From Endomychus coccineus (taxonomy: Eukaryota; Arthropoda; Insecta; Coleoptera; Endomychidae), in NCBI GenBank assembly GCA_958510875.1, contig OY294067.1, positions 59,532,039 through 59,596,038 of the forward strand: 64,000 nt of DNA, written 5' to 3'. The notes beneath the pieces were generated by a model that searched no databases, was not told where the DNA came from, and was given only the letters and a program-made list of their open reading frames with translations. Made by a program: the position numbers and the translations under genes. This document shows positions 13,101 through 23,014 of the stretch, one piece after another (the stretch's first letter is position 1; each line of letters starts with the position of its first letter).

Positions 13101-16100
13101 ACTTATTGAATTTTATTTCTTACTGATTCCGATTTGGTAAGGATACATGTCTTCATGTGATCCCTTTGTAGTACTTATTGAATTTTATTTCTTACTGATT
13201 CCGATTTGGTAAGGATATATGTCTTCATGTGATCCCTTTATAGTACTTATTGAATTTTATTTCTTACTGATTCCGTTTTGGTAAGGATACATGTCTTCAT
13301 GTGATCCCTTTGTAGTACTTATTGAATTTTATTTCTTACTGATTCCGATTTGGTAAGGATATATGTCTTCATGTGATCCCTTTATAGTACTTATTGAATT
13401 TTATTTCTTACTGATTCCGTTTTGGTAAGGATACGTGTTCTTCATGTGATTCCTTTGTAGTGCTTGTTGAATTTTATTTCTTACTGATTCCGTTTTGGTA
13501 AGGATACATGTCTTCATGTGATCCCTTTGTAGTACTTATTGAATTTTATTTCTTACTGATTCCGATTTGGTAAAGATACATGTCTTCATGTGATCTCTTT
13601 GTAGTGTTTGTTGAATTTTATTCCTTACTGCATCCGTTTTGGTAAGGATACATGTCTTCATGTGATCCCTTCGTAGTACTTATTGAATTTTATTTCTTAC
13701 TGATTCCGATTTGGTAAGGATACGTGTTCTTCATGTGATCCCTTTGTAGTCCTTGTTGACTTTTATTTCTTACTGTGTTTTGGTAAGGATACATGTCTTC
13801 ATGTGATCCCTTTGTAGTACTTATTGAATTTTATTTCTTACTGATTCCGATTTGGTAAGGATACATATCTTCATGTGATCCCTTTATAGTACTTATTGAA
13901 TTTTATTTCTTACTGATTCCGTTTTGGTAAGGATACATGTCTTCATGTGATCCCTTCGTAGTACTTATTGAATTTTATTTCTTACTGATTCCGATTTGGT
14001 AAGGATACATGTCTTCATGTGATCCCTTTGTAGTACTTATTGAATTTTATTTCTTACTGATTCCGATTTGGTAAGGATAACAGTAGTGCTTGTTGAATTT
14101 TATTTCTTACTGATTCCGATTTGGTAAGGATATATGTCTTCATGTGATCCCTTTATAGTACTTATTGAATTTTATTTCTTACTGATTCCGTTTTGGTAAG
14201 GATACGTGTTCTTCATGTGATTCCTTTGTAGTGCTTGTTGAATTTTATTTCTTACTGATTCCGTTTTGGTAAGGATACATGTCTTCATGTGATCCCTTTA
14301 TAGTACTTATTGAATTTTATTTCTTACTGATTCCGATTTGGTAAGGATACGTGTTCTTCATGTGATCCCTTTGTAGTCCTTGTTGACTTTTATTTCTTAC
14401 TGTGTTTTGGTAAGGATACATGTCTTCATGTGATCCCTTTGTAGTACTTATTAAATTTTATTTCTTACTGATTCCGATTTGGTAAAGATACATGTCTTCA
14501 TGTGATCCCTTTATAGTACTTATTGAATTTTATTTCTTACTGATTCCGATTTGGTAAGGATACATGTCTTCATGTGATCCCTTTATAGTACTTATTGAAT
14601 TTTATTTCTTACTGATTCCGATTTGGTAAGGATACGTGTTCTTCATGTGATCCCTTTGTAGTCCTTGTTGACTTTTATTTCTTACTGTGTTTTGGTAAGG
14701 ATACATGTCTTCATGTGATCCCTTTGTAGTACTTATTGAATTTTATTTTTTACTGATTCCGATTTGGTAAGGATACATATCTTCATGTGATCCCTTTATA
14801 GTACTTATTGAATTTTATTTCTTACTGATTCCGTTTTGGTAAGGATACATGTCTTCATGTGATCCCTTCGTAGTACTTATTGAATTTTATTTCTTACTGA
14901 TTCCGATTTGGTAAGGATACATGTCTTCATGTGATCCCTTTGTAGTACTTATTGAATTTTATTTCTTACTGATTCCGATTTGGTAAGGATATATGTCTTC
15001 ATGTGATCCCTTTATAGTACTTATTGAATTTTATTTCTTACTGATTCCGTTTTGGTAAGGATACATGTCTTCATGTGATCCCTTTGTAGTACTTATTGAA
15101 TTTTATTTCTTACTGATTCCGATTTGGTAAGGATATATGTCTTCATGTGATCCCTTTATAGTACTTATTGAATTTTATTTCTTACTGATTCCGTTTTGGT
15201 AAGGATACGTGTTCTTCATGTGATCCCTTTGTAGTCCTTGTTGACTTTTATTTCTTACTGTGTTTTGGTAAGGATACATGTCTTCATGTGATCCCTTTGT
15301 AGTACTTATTGAATTTTATTTCTTACTGATTCCGATTTGGTAAGGATACATATCTTCATGTGATCCCTTTATAGTACTTATTGAATTTTATTTCTTACTG
15401 ATTCCGTTTTGGTAAGGATACATGTCTTCATGTGATCCCTTCGTAGTACTTATTGAATTTTATTTCTTACTGATTCCGATTTGGTAAGGATACATGTCTT
15501 CATGTGATCCCTTTGTAGTACTTATTGAATTTTATTTCTTACTGATTCCGATTTGGTAAGGATACATATCTTCATGTGATCCCTTTATAGTACTTATTGA
15601 ATTTTATTTCTTACTGATTCCGTTTTGGTAAGGATACATGTCTTCATGTGATCCCTTCGTAGTACTTATTGAATTTTATTTCTTACTGATTCCGATTTGG
15701 TAAGGATACGTGTTCTTCATGTGATCCCTTTGTAGTCCTTGTTGACTTTTATTTCTTACTGTGTTTTGGTAAGGAACATGTCTTCATGTGATCCCTTTGT
15801 AGTACTTATTGAATTTTATTTCTTACTGATTCCGATTTGGTAAGGATACATATCTTCATGTGATCCCTTTATAGTACTTATTGAATTTTATTTCTTACTG
15901 ATTCCGTTTTGGTAAGGATACATGTCTTCATGTGATCCCTTCGTAGTACTTATTGAATTTTATTTCTTACTGATTCCGATTTGGTAAGGATACGTGTTCT
16001 TCATGTGATCCCTTTGTAGTCCTTGTTGACTTTTATTTCTTACTGTGTTTTGGTAAGGATACATGTCTTCATGTGATCCCTTTGTAGTACTTATTGAATT

Positions 16101-18684
16101 TTATTTCTTAATGATTCCGATTTGGTAAGGATACATATCTTCATGTGATCCCTTTATAGTACTTATTGAATTTTATTTCTTACTGATTCCGTTTTGGTAA
16201 GGATACATGTCTTCATGTGATCCCTTTGTAGTACTTATTGAATTTTATTTCTTACTGATTCCGATTTGGTAAGGATACATGTCTTCATGTGATCCCTTTG
16301 TAGTACTTATTGAATTTTATTTCTTACTGATTCCGATTTGGTAAGGATATATGTCTTCATGTGATCCCTTTATAGTACTTATTGAATTTTATTTCTTACT
16401 GATTCCGTTTTGGTAAGGATACATGTCTTCAAGTGATCCCTTTGTAGTAGTTATTGAATTTTATTTCTTACTGATTTTGATTTGGTAAGGATATATGTCT
16501 TCATGTGATCCCTTTATAGTACTTATTGAATTTTATTTCTTACTGATTCCGTTTTGGTAAGGATACGTGTTCTTCATGTGATTCCTTTGTAGTGCTTGTT
16601 GAATTTTATTTCTTACTGATTCCGTTTTGGTAAGGATACATGTCTTCATGTGATCCCTTTATAGTACTTATTGAATTTTATTTCTTACTGATTCCGATTT
16701 GGTAAGGATACGTGTTCTTCATGTGATCCCTTTGTAGTCCTTGTTGACTTTTATTTCTTACTGTGTTTTGGTAAGGATACATGTCTTCATGTGATCCCTT
16801 TGTAGTGCTTATTGAATTTTATTTCTTACTGATTCCGATTTGGTAAAGATACATGTCTTCATGTGATCCCTTTATAGTAATTATTGAATTTTATTTCTTA
16901 CTGATTCCGATTTGGTAAGGATACGTGTTCTTCATGTGATCCCTTTGTAGTCCTTGTTGACTTTTATTTCTTACTGTGTTTTGGTAAGGATACATGTCTT
17001 CATGTGATCCCTTTGTAGTACTTATTGAATTTTATTTCTTACTGATTCCGATTTGGTAAGGATACATGTCTTCATGTGATCCCTTTATAGTACTTATTGA
17101 ATTTTATTTCTTACTGATTCCGTTTTGGTAAGGATACATGTCTTCATGTGATCCCTTTGTAGTACTTATTGAATTTTATTTCTTACTGATTCCGATTTGG
17201 TAAGGATACGTGTTCTTCATGTGATCCCTTTGTAGTCCTTGTTGACTTTTATTTCTTACTGTGTTTTGGTAAGGATACATGTCTTCATGTGATCCCTTTG
17301 TAGTACTTATTGAATTTTATTTCTTACTGATTCCGATTTGGTAAGGATACATATCTTCATGTGATCCCTTTATAGTACTTATTGAATTTTATTTCTTACT
17401 GATTCCGTTTTGGTAAGGATACATGTCTTCATGTGATCCCTTCGTAGTACTTATTGATTTTAATTTCTTACTGATTCCGATTTGGTAAGGATACATGTCT
17501 TCATGTGATCCCTTTGTAGTACTTATTGAATTTTATTTCTTACTGATTCCGATTTGGTAAGGATATATGTCTTCATGTGATCCCTTTATAGTACTTATTG
17601 AATTTTATTTCTTACTGATTCCGTTTTGGTAAGGATACATGTCTTCATGTGATCCCTTTGTAGTACTTATTGAATTTTATTTCTTACTGATTCCGATTTG
17701 GTAAGGATATATGTCTTCATGTGATCCCTTTATAGTACTTATTGAATTTTATTTCTTACTGATTCCGTTTTGGTAAGGATACGTGTTCTTCATGTGATTC
17801 CTTTGTAGTGCTTGTTGAATTTTATTTCTGACTGATTCCGTTTTGGTAAGGATACATGTCTTCATGTGATCCCTTTGTAGTACTTATTGAATTTTATTTC
17901 TTACTGATTCCGATTTGGTAAAGATACATGTCTTCATGTGATCTCTTTGTAGTGTTTGTTGAATTTTATTCCTTACTGCATCCGTTTTGGTAAGGATACA
18001 TGTCTTCATGTGATCCCTTTGTAGTACTTATTGAATTTCATTCCTTACTGCTTCCGTTTTGGTGAGGATACATGTCTTCATGTGATCTCTTTGTAGTGTT
18101 TATTGAATTTTATTCCTTACTGCTTCCGTTCTGGTAAAGATACGTGTTCTTCATGTGATCCCTTTGTAGTACTTGTTGAATTTTATTCGTTACTGCTTCC
18201 GTTTTGGTAAGGATACATGTCTTCATGTTATTTCTTTGTAGTGTTTGTTGAATTTTATTCCTTACTGCATCCGTTTTGGTAAGCATATATGTCTTCATGT
18301 GATCCCTTTGTAGTACTTGTTGAATTTTATTCATTACTGCTTCCGTTTTGGTAAGGATACATGTCTTCATGTGATCCCTTTGTAGTACTTATTGAATTTC
18401 ATTCCTTACTGCTTCCGTTTTGGTGAGGATACATGTCTTCATGTAATCTCTTTGTAGTGTTTGTTGAATTTTATTCCTTACTGCTTCCGTTCTGGTAAGG
18501 ATACGTGTTCTTCATGTGATCCCTTTGTAGTACTTGTTGGATTTTATTCGTTACTGCTTCCGTTTTGGTAAGGATACATGTCTTCATGTGATTTCTTTGT
18601 AGTGTTTGTTGAATTTTATTCCTTACTGCATCCGTTTTGGTAAGCATACATGTCTTCATGTGATCCCTTTGTAGTGCTTGTTAC
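10160..18684. repeat. 72-bp minisatellite array, about 118 copies, with higher-order structure
   Basis: Near-continuous tandem repetition of a 72-bp unit containing cttactgattccg, ttggtaaggata and acatgtcttcatgtgatccc. The segment acatg-tctt-catgt is a small hairpin in each unit. A frequent variant of about 68 bp carries cgtgttcttc upstream and tagtccttgttgac with a 4-bp loss. Variants are ordered in blocks: the stretch from about 10.35 kb to 12.14 kb recurs 1,717 bp downstream (about 12.06-13.86 kb) with almost no differences. The left array edge (aacagtagtgcttgttg, 10159) reappears inside the array at 14079. Units at both edges (10180-10370 and 18110-18660) are the most divergent. The array lies in the BCOR intron. 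Confidence 0.95.
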
Positions 18685-18778
18685 TGGTGAGATACTTTCT
18701 CTACTATTTGTAATTGATTCGATTCATTAATTTTTATTTTTTTAATTTTTTTAATCAATGTAGGTTTTGTGGTAGGTA

Positions 18779-18990
18779 TTATCGTTTGTATGGATTAGCA
18801 TCATTGCTACAGCATGAGGCTGTAGATATGTTTATATTTTTGGGGAGATCGTCCGTAAACATTAGATAAAGTATTGGTCTCAGCACACAGATTTGTAGTA
18901 CACCTGATTCTACTGGAATCAGAATGTTGCAATGGTATAATTGGTATAACATAAAGTAACGGGCAACTTGATTCAATCTATGTATAGGTG
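18779..18990 (-). pseudogene. LINE reverse transcriptase fragment
   Basis: The - strand reads SGVLQICVLRPILYLMFTDD then LPKNINISTASCCSNDAN. This corresponds to the SGVPQGSVLGP-type box followed by the degraded FADD catalytic box of a jockey-like reverse transcriptase; the two catalytic aspartates have become ND. The fragment directly abuts the right edge of the minisatellite. No other LINE domain adjoins it. Confidence 0.7.
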
Positions 18991-19009
18991 TATATTTAAC
19001 AATATACAT

Positions 19010-20049
19010 TGAGAAATAGAATATTTTTTCTGAAACTTAATCAACTGTTTAATTGCAATAAATTTCCTATTATTAATAATAATATTTAACCTTGTGCTAA
19101 GAGAATTTACAGCTTAAATTACAATAATATTGATTTTTAGTATTCTTATAGTTATTCCATGGAATTACATTGCTCCAAAAGCATTACAAATCATTTAAGA
19201 TACCAATAAGATTGCTCTATATTTCTAAGAAAATGTGCGAAGTCTCGTGAATATTTAATTTGAACCAATTTCATAACGTTGCTAAAGCGTTCGTTATGTA
19301 GGTCATGGCAAACGTCAATGTTGAAAATGATGAATGGTAAATTTTACTGCTGATGTAGGAAATTTGACGTTTTGTTATTTTGTTCAGCATTAAATCGAGT
19401 TGAACTGAGGAGACGCCGACGAAGTCTACGATAACATCTTAAAGACATACTCCGTCAGATCACCAAACGAGGGTATTATATTATGTAAGACAAAACATAT
19501 TTTACATTTTTATAGGATTGAAAATAACTTCAACAAAAAGGCCGTCATGAGACTCCGGGATCATTAACGTTGATTTAATATTTACGGTCTAAATTTTTTT
19601 TGTTATACTGAATATACTTCAGATAACTGCTCTTGATGAATAACATAGTCGACAATCTTATTCTATTAAATCTGGAGAAATTATAAAATATTTTTTACAA
19701 CAAAGATAATTGTAAATTGCATTGAAACTAATTTCGACTGGTGGGATTCTCATAATGTATTTAAAATACCAATAGACGAGCAAATACAATAAAAGAGCTC
19801 ATTATTTACAATTTATCGAATTATTGTCATATTAGTTATTAATTACGATAGAAAAAAACAAATCCTGAAGTACCAAAACTCTTGTTATGTCAATAAGCTG
19901 CTTCCAATTACTTCTATTTTTTCTTACCTGAATGTTATATGAGATTATGTCAAAAATGATATAGTTTAAAATTATATCTAAAAAATGGTATCTTCTAGAA
20001 ATATTTAAAACGTTGTTGTCGATATGGGGAAAACAATTTTACTTCCCCC
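19010..20049. other. unassigned intronic sequence
   Basis: AT-rich sequence without recognisable coding potential, RNA gene or clear transposon ends. Confidence 0.3.
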
Positions 20050-20250
20050 TAATACTGCATCTCCTGTAAAGCTCACACAATCGACAAACTCACAAGTTTG
20101 ATGAATGGCTATCAACGCTGGTGTTCTACAGAGATCTGTCTTGGAACCAACATTGTTCATGCTTTGCGACCTCCTGTCCCGTCCATAGCTTTGCGCATGA
20201 TGTGCAAGACAGACATGTCGATGAAATAAATGAAGCCAACCAAAAATCTC
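20050..20250 (+). pseudogene. LINE reverse transcriptase fragment (upstream part)
   Basis: The + strand shows INAGVLQRSVLEPTLF (an NAGVPQGSVLGP-type box), and after a frameshift HSFAHDVQDRHVDEINEAN, which looks like a degraded FADD box and its C-terminal neighbourhood. The element appears to resume at about 20.73 kb, after an inverted-repeat insertion. Confidence 0.55.
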
Positions 20251-20286
20251 AAGTTATATTTTTTCCACAAAGGCGGATTCCACAAT

Positions 20287-20647
20287 ACCTGCGTCCAGAT
20301 TTTAACATTTTAGCCCGAACTAACGAACGAACCGAGCGCGTAAAAACCAGCGTTCAGCACATTGGCGCGAATATTAATCGTTCCACTTGCTCGAAGTATT
20401 CATGTGCTTAATTTAGTTCTTATCGATTGAAAGAAAACAGAAGTACAAAATAAATAGTACGGAGCTTAACATAACATGGATACTTACGATAGCTTCTAGG
20501 ACTTTTTTATAAAATGATTATAAATGAGAAAAAACATCAAAATCATAGTGTTCTATTCGGCTCGGAGAAACGTCCACACTACGCGAATTCAGTTCGTTCG
20601 CCATGTTTGTTCGTCCGGGCTAAAACGTTCAAGTCTGGACACATATG
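20287..20647. repeat. inverted repeat interrupting a LINE fragment
   Basis: Arms at about 20287-20345 and 20568-20647 share, in inverse orientation, cgtccaga, acgttttagcccg (aacattttagcccg in the left arm), gaacgaac and gcgcg/cgcg-type blocks. The position between two pieces of what looks like one LINE suggests a small inverted-repeat transposon inserted into it. Termini and target duplication could not be fixed. Confidence 0.45.
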
Positions 20648-20734
20648 ATTATATGATGATGTCAGGTACAACTATTCCTATGGAGTCCTCAATAACAATG
20701 CTACAAAGCACCCTCCCACAGGATTGCGAAAACT

Positions 20735-20900
20735 GATTCACCTCTCTAGAACATCGTAGAACGGTAGACGATCTCCCCTATTTCTATAGATATTTCCCAG
20801 GTCGGTGCTCGTCGCGAATCTACCTGTTATTCCACCTGATTGATCACCCCTCCATTGTCAAGCTATCTACTAGACATAATTTTCTATCTAATGGCGAAGT
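20735..20900 (+). pseudogene. LINE C-terminal tail fragment
   Basis: The + strand reads EHRRTVDDLPYFYRYFPGRC SS, which resembles the conserved tail of CR1/jockey-like LINE proteins (HRR-V--L-LFYRY--G-CS--L). With the fragment at 20.05-20.25 kb it probably represents one decayed element from which the segment between RT and tail was lost or displaced. Confidence 0.5.
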
Positions 20901-21487
20901 TGTGGATTTCTATTCATATTAAGATTTCGGCTGATGCCGATAACTTCAAAAATTTCATAAATACTTCTTATTCCTACTTCCTTTCCCAACATTCCATCGC
21001 TGGATCAAACGATGTTGTATAAACATGCAGCTTTTCCTATCCTCTAGTCAAAATTAAAAAAATTCTAACTGTTATTGAATTAGGCACGGCACTGTTTACA
21101 ACTCTCGTAACACCACTACCGGGTTTTATTACAGCTGGTGCTGATAAGAATGTATTGCACTGAACAGGTCAACGGTAGATCTTGGGGATTGCCGATCTTG
21201 AAACTAACATCAAAAATAATTGTTTCAATATATAGTGGCATCCTCAGAAAGAGGAAAAATTTGTGGTTGATCCACATTTTACTAATTACTTGAATTAACT
21301 TTCATACGTTCTATTCAATCTTGGAAGTTCTTAATTTGGTTAGTTTATGTTATATAAATCTAAATCAAAAATCGAAACCAAAGTCAAATAATGCTTCTAA
21401 TATAATAAAGATTCTTGACCCAGGTATGAATTACATATAAATTCTCGGGAAGTAGGTCACATTAACACTTATGCTTTATATTTTCTT

Positions 21488-21529
21488 GTCTTCACGTACG
21501 TTTCGGTCTCACGACCATCAGCAGAAGAC
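21488..21529 (-). ncRNA. hammerhead ribozyme-like motif, decayed
   Basis: Same 42-nt layout as the copy at 22374, but the core CTGATGA has become CTGCTGA and the base before the 3' stem I strand is G, which is not a permitted cleavage nucleotide (NUH rule). Stem II (GGTC, loop GTGA, GACC) and GAAA remain. Predicted inactive. Confidence 0.55.
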
Positions 21530-22280
21530 TTAATGTCTAAAACTGGATTACCTAAAACTAATTGTAACTGTTATAAATTCATTAGATTTTCAACCCGTAT
21601 TTTTCAAACGGTATGTATGTATGATTGCCTTATGTGTGTTCCCAATGATAAAATTCAGTACTTGATTAATAAATTTAACAATTTCCACTGTAAATTTCAA
21701 TTTACTTGTGAAATTGAAGTGAACAAAAACATACATTTCCTAGATATGAACATTATGAATGATGCAGATGGAAAAATAAAAACTTCGTGGTTTCAACGTT
21801 ATCTTCATTTCCATTGCACCAACATGTTATAAAAAAAGTGTTATAAACAGCCTTACAGATCGGGCTGTTGAATTGTCCCACCCAGAGGACCGTCCCAAAA
21901 ATCTAAAAAGTTGTTCGCAATACACTGGAAATGAATGGCTACCCAAAAACATTTTTCAATCCTATTATTAAAGAAAGAATAAACAAAATCTATAATAGAT
22001 CTTCATATATAAATAACATAAAAGGTAATACAGACAATTTTATAACATTACCTTACATTCCGGAGACCTCAGAGAAAATTAGGAAATGTTTGAAAAAGTA
22101 TGATATAAATGTCGCGCATAAACCTACTAACTGTGTTGGAAAATATTTCTCAAATCTAAAACCTTTAATACCTAAAGATAAACAAACCCACACAGTATAC
22201 AAATTAAATTGTTTAGATTGCAATGGGACTTATACTGGAATCTCTAAATAATATTTACAAAAAAGAGTGCCATAAGTATA

Positions 22281-22314
22281 GATCATGCTTCTACCACTGA
22301 GCTACCTGGCCCCC
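22281..22314 (-). pseudogene. tRNA 5'-half fragment
   Basis: The - strand reads GGGGGCCAGGTAGCTCAGTG followed by GTAGAAGC, a typical tRNA acceptor strand and D-arm containing an RNA polymerase III A box (TAGCTCAGTGG). No anticodon arm, T-arm or B box follows. It sits between the Penelope coding remnant and the right repeat end. It may be a tRNA-derived insertion or a piece of a SINE. Confidence 0.5.
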
Positions 22315-22373
22315 GATAAGGACGCTTTGTGTAATACAATTAGTTTTAAGTAATCCAGTTTTAGACATAATAA

Positions 22374-22415
22374 GTCTTCTGATGATGGTCGTGAGACCGA
22401 AACGTACGTAAAGAC
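22374..22415 (+). ncRNA. hammerhead ribozyme-like motif, intact core
   Basis: Type I hammerhead layout: stem I 5' strand GTCTT (22374-22378), core CTGATGA (22379-22385), an unpaired T, stem II GGTC with GNRA loop GTGA and GACC (22387-22398), GAAA (22399-22402), then CGTACGTA and stem I 3' strand AAGAC (22411-22415). The A of GAAA with CGTACGT gives the self-complementary ACGTACGT, which can form a 3-bp stem III or pair between two molecules. The predicted cleavage is after the A that follows the final CGT. Hammerheads with minimal stem III are known in PLE repeats of other animals. Confidence 0.7.
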
Positions 22416-22490
22416 AAGAAAATATAAAGCATAAGTGTTGATGTGACCTATTTCCCGAGAATTTATATATAATGCTTCTAATTTGAGCTT

Positions 22491-23014
22491 GAGGCCCCTT
22501 GCTCGATTTGATTTGAAATATGTTGTATGAAATATAATCAAAAAATTGTTTATCATCCTGAAGTTTACCAAAATTAATGTGTCACAGCAAGATGATGTCA
22601 CAATGCAAATCGACGATATTGTTGCCAAAAGATACCCCAGGCTATTGTTTACACACCGGCAAAGTCCCAACTTAAATCCCAAAAACCAAGTGCCTTGGGA
22701 TTATTTGAGTGCCTGCAGACGCATTAATTATTAGACAAAATTAAATAACTTTTGAACGGTTGAAGCGAATTGAAAAAACTAAATGCATTTATAAAGCCTA
22801 AAAAAGTGCAAATTCAAATATGTGAAGATATACAGGGGCGCCATTAAAAAATATATTAAAGGCTGCTCTGCATAAATGGTACACTCTGTATATGTAAAAA
22901 TACAAACTGCACTTTGGCCTCCTGTTTTCAGTTCAATTTGGTTTATTTCGATATCATTAACGGCGTAAGTGCAATGGAGCGTTCCCGTATCAATGACTCA
23001 CTCTGTATACATAC
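22491..23014. other. unassigned sequence, possible old DNA transposon remnant
   Basis: No gene was identified. Phrases such as gtacactctgtatatg and actcactctgtatac resemble ends of IS630-type repeats, but no pair of ends could be matched. Confidence 0.25.

Larger units (their letters stand above)
21420..22490 (+). mobile_element. Penelope-like element with inverted hammerhead-bearing ends
   Basis: The element is bounded by inverted copies of a repeat running from gacccaggtatgaatt (21418 on) through a hammerhead-like motif (21529-21488, - strand; 22374-22415, + strand). Between the ends are + strand remnants of the Penelope protein: the end of the reverse transcriptase (21533-21832, with CMYDCLMCVPNDKI where YVDD is expected and NKNIHFLDMNIMND), and the C-terminal region (21931-22250) ending VYKLNCLDCNGTYTGISK, the start of a GIY-YIG endonuclease. 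Most of the RT and the rest of the endonuclease are missing, and the frame is broken at about 21.83 kb, so the copy is inactive. PLEs are retroelements with an RT related to telomerase and a GIY-YIG nuclease. Confidence 0.8.

Noticed and set aside
10160..18684. Regular direct repeats resembling a CRISPR array.
   Set aside because: Units are contiguous with no unique spacers, the unit is 72 bp, and the context is a spliced animal intron.
21488..21529. Reading the 42-nt motif purely as a transposon terminal repeat with no RNA role.
   Set aside because: The simultaneous presence of core, two paired stems, GNRA loop, GAAA and a valid cleavage triplet in several copies is better explained by a hammerhead fold.
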